A DNA stretch of 64,000 nucleotides, taken from the NCBI GenBank assembly GCA_902362975.1, contig CABIYO010000010.1, positions 1 to 64,000 of the forward strand, written 5' to 3'. The DNA is from Caryophanales bacterium (lineage in GTDB: Bacteria; Bacillota; Bacilli; Exiguobacteriales; Exiguobacteriaceae). The position numbers were made by a program, and so were the translations under genes. The notes under the pieces were generated by a model. It saw only the letters and a program-made list of their open reading frames with translations. It was not told the origin of the DNA and searched no databases. Within the stretch, counting starts at the first letter, position 1. Each line of letters begins with the position of its first letter. Shown piece after piece: positions 62,282 through 64,000 of the stretch.

Positions 62282-63591
62282 TGTTGCAACAACGTGTAAC
62301 TGTAATCGGGGCCGGGTTGGCCGGCTCCGAAGCGACTTGGCAACTCGCTAAGCGCGGTATTCAAGTAGATTTGTATGAAATGAGACCGGTTCGTCAAACG
62401 CCGGCGCACCACACGGATCAATTTGCGGAGCTCGTCTGTTCGAACTCGCTACGTGCGAACGGTCTTCAAAATGCCGTAGGTGTCTTGAAAGAAGAGATGC
62501 GTACGCTTGACTCGCTCATCTTAAAAGCGGCGGACACGGCAAGTGTACCGGCTGGAGGCGCCCTTGCCGTCGATCGTCATGAGTTTGCCGGATTCATCAC
62601 CGAGAAGCTGAAGAACCACGAGAATGTCACAGTGCACAACGAAGAGCTCAAGGAGATTCCTGAAGGGATCGTGATCGTGGCGACCGGTCCGTTGACCTCT
62701 CCTGACCTCTCTGCCTCACTCAAGGCGTTTACAGGAGAAGATTATCTCTACTTCTATGACGCGGCAGCTCCGATTTTGGATGGCGATACGATTGATCGTG
62801 AAAAAGTCTATTTGAAGTCGCGTTACGACAAAGGTGAAGCTGCTTACTTGAACTGTCCGATGACAGAAGAAGAGTTTGACGTGTTTTACGAAGAGTTGAT
62901 CAAGGCAGAAGTCGTTCCGCTCAAAGAATTTGAAAAAGAGATTTACTTTGAAGGATGTATGCCGTTTGAAGTCATGGCCGAGCGTGGGAAGAAGACGCTT
63001 CTGTTCGGACCGATGAAGCCGGTTGGTTTAGAAGATCCGAAGACGGGAAAACGTCCATATGCCGTCGTTCAGCTTCGTCAAGACAACTCGGCAGGCACAC
63101 TTTATAACTTAGTAGGTTTCCAAACACACTTGAAGTGGGGCGAACAGAAGCGCATCATCCGTCTCATCCCAGGGCTCGAGAACGCGGACATCGTCCGTTA
63201 CGGTGTCATGCACCGTAACACGTTCATCAACTCACCGAGTTTACTCAAACCGACGTATCAAGCGCGTACACGTGACACACTCTTCTTCGCCGGTCAGATG
63301 ACAGGAGTAGAAGGATATGTAGAGTCGGCAGCGTCTGGACTTCTAGCCGGGATCAATGCGGCGAAGATGATCGCAGGTGAAGAACTTGTCGTTCTCCCAC
63401 GTGAGACGATGCTTGGTTCGATGGCGCATTACATTACGTCAGCTGACGGGAAGCATTTCCAACCGATGAACGCAAACTTCGGATTGGTACCGTCACTAGA
63501 AGATGCTCCGAAAAAGATGAAGAAACAAGAACGGTATGAGCGTTATGCGAACCGTGCGTTAGAAACAATCCAACAGTATAAAGACCTTTGA
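62281..63591 (+). CDS. trmFO: Methylenetetrahydrofolate-tRNA (uracil-54-C5) methyltransferase
   Basis: Makes ribothymidine at tRNA position 54 using methylene-THF and FADH2. The 436-residue protein has the FAD motif GAGLAGSEA (10-18), the conserved ELVCSNSLR with a reactive Cys and [15 protein letters not shown] 62281 follows GAGGAGGA and directly overlaps the topA stop. Normal order topA-trmFO-xerC. Confidence 0.97.
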   Translation: MLQQRVTVIGAGLAGSEATWQLAKRGIQVDLYEMRPVRQTPAHHTDQFAELVCSNSLRANGLQNAVGVLKEEMRTLDSLILKAADTASVPAGGALAVDRHEFAGFITEKLKNHENVTVHNEELKEIPEGIVIVATGPLTSPDLSASLKAFTGEDYLYFYDAAAPILDGDTIDREKVYLKSRYDKGEAAYLNCPMTEEEFDVFYEELIKAEVVPLKEFEKEIYFEGCMPFEVMAERGKKTLLFGPMKPVGLEDPKTGKRPYAVVQLRQDNSAGTLYNLVGFQTHLKWGEQKRIIRLIPGLENADIVRYGVMHRNTFINSPSLLKPTYQARTRDTLFFAGQMTGVEGYVESAASGLLAGINAAKMIAGEELVVLPRETMLGSMAHYITSADGKHFQPMNANFGLVPSLEDAPKKMKKQERYERYANRALETIQQYKDL

Positions 63592-63594
63592 ACA

Positions 63595-63624
63595 GGAGAG
63601 CCATTTTTTGGCTCTTTTGTTTTG
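63595..63624 (+). terminator. Terminator after trmFO
   Basis: AGAGCCA (63597-63603) pairs with TGGCTCT (63609-63615), followed by TTTGTTTTG. Confidence 0.75.
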
Positions 63625-63692
63625 AATTAAAATTTCAATTGTGTATTTTGTTTCATACTTTGAAAATTTTCAGATTATTGAACGGCTATCTA

Positions 63693-63721
63693 TTGTCACC
63701 TTACATTCTGTATGCTATGCT
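63693..63721 (+). promoter_or_regulatory. xerC promoter
   Basis: TTGTCA (63693-63698), 17-bp spacer, TATGCT (63716-63721), in the 184-bp gap after trmFO. In Bacilli this promoter also serves clpQ, clpY and codY, which lie beyond the window. Confidence 0.7.
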
Positions 63722-63775
63722 AATTTCGATTTGACGAGAACATGCGTTTTTAAAAGTTATCGAGGAGGCGATAAA

Positions 63776-64000
63776 ATGGGATTTTTAGAGGATCGGCAAT
63801 CCTTTTTGCGCTACTGCCAAATTGAACGTCGACTGTCTCCTCATACGAAACGCTCCTACGAGCAAACGCTTGACCAGTACGCCGCATATTGCCAATCGAC
63901 GCATCAAGATCCCTACGATGCTCAGACGGCGCGGCGTTATTTATATGTCCTTTATGAGAAACGATTGGCCACATCCACAGTGTCCCAAAAAGTATCTTGT
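63776..64000 (+). CDS. xerC: Tyrosine recombinase XerC (N-terminal part, cut by the window end)
   Basis: The first 75 codons are visible: MGFLEDRQSFLRYCQIERRLSP, then HTKRSYEQTLDQYAAYC. This is the SAM-like core-binding domain of Xer recombinases, which resolve chromosome dimers at dif with XerD. The catalytic RHRHY domain is outside the window. GAGGAGG lies at 63762-63768. Position after trmFO supports XerC (B. subtilis codV). Confidence 0.9.
   Translation, partial: MGFLEDRQSFLRYCQIERRLSPHTKRSYEQTLDQYAAYCQSTHQDPYDAQTARRYLYVLYEKRLATSTVSQKVSC

Overview
The window reads as one continuous chromosomal core region of a low-to-mid GC Gram-positive bacterium of the order Bacillales. Gene order follows the Bacillus subtilis ileS-lspA-pyr-rqcH-gmk-...-topA-trmFO-xerC region almost gene for gene. 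Codon use, the frequent TTG/GTG starts behind strong GGAGG sites, and the absence of spoVM between thiN and rpmB point to a non-sporulating member. Exiguobacterium is my best guess, by inference only. Nearly everything is on the + strand; the exceptions are rqcH, rpmB and a small DUF1128 gene. I see no tRNA, rRNA, CRISPR array or prophage.

Region by region. 1-153: the 3' end of an IS30-type transposase lying only 39 bp before ileS. 193-4361: ileS, lspA and an rluD-type pseudouridine synthase. 4358-15988: a complete pyrimidine operon (pyrR-pyrP-pyrB-pyrC-carA-carB-pyrK-pyrD-pyrF-pyrE) with its own promoter and three PyrR-binding RNA hairpins. The middle hairpin has no room for a terminator and instead contains the pyrP ribosome binding site. 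16050-17815: a two-gene unit for a membrane-anchored adhesin-like protein and an aromatic-acid-exporter-type membrane protein. 17816-18464: a 650-bp stretch without a convincing gene, holding two diverged inverted copies of a structured element of about 100 bp whose helices show compensatory changes. 18465-20156 (-): rqcH.

20313-34196: gmk, rpoZ, coaBC, priA, a single in-frame def-fmt fusion gene, rsmB, rlmN, prpC, prkC, rsgA, rpe, a TPP riboswitch with thiT, and thiN. Together these cover nucleotide kinase/RNA polymerase, CoA synthesis, replication restart, N-formyl-methionine cycling, rRNA modification, Ser/Thr signalling, ribosome assembly and thiamine supply. 34253-44852: rpmB (-), yloU (Asp23 family), fakA, sdaAB-sdaAA, recG, and the fatty-acid operon fapR-plsX-fabD-fabG-acpP, then rnc. 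FapR operators are visible before fapR and, as a weaker candidate, before yloU-fakA.

44889-56806: a DUF1128 gene (-), smc, ftsY, ylxM, ffh, rpsP, rimM, trmD, rplS, lepB, rbgA and rnhB (chromosome segregation, SRP secretion and ribosome maturation), followed by an orphan flagellar-export-like pair. 57184-64000: sucCD behind a promoter overlapped by a cre site, dprA, topA, trmFO, and the start of xerC, which runs off the window.

The most notable points are the def-fmt fusion, the covarying inverted structured repeats, the translational-type PyrR element at pyrP, the candidate FapR site at yloU-fakA, the IS30 end inserted just before ileS, and three genes missing from an otherwise conserved order (yicC/remA before gmk, khpA between rpsP and rimM).
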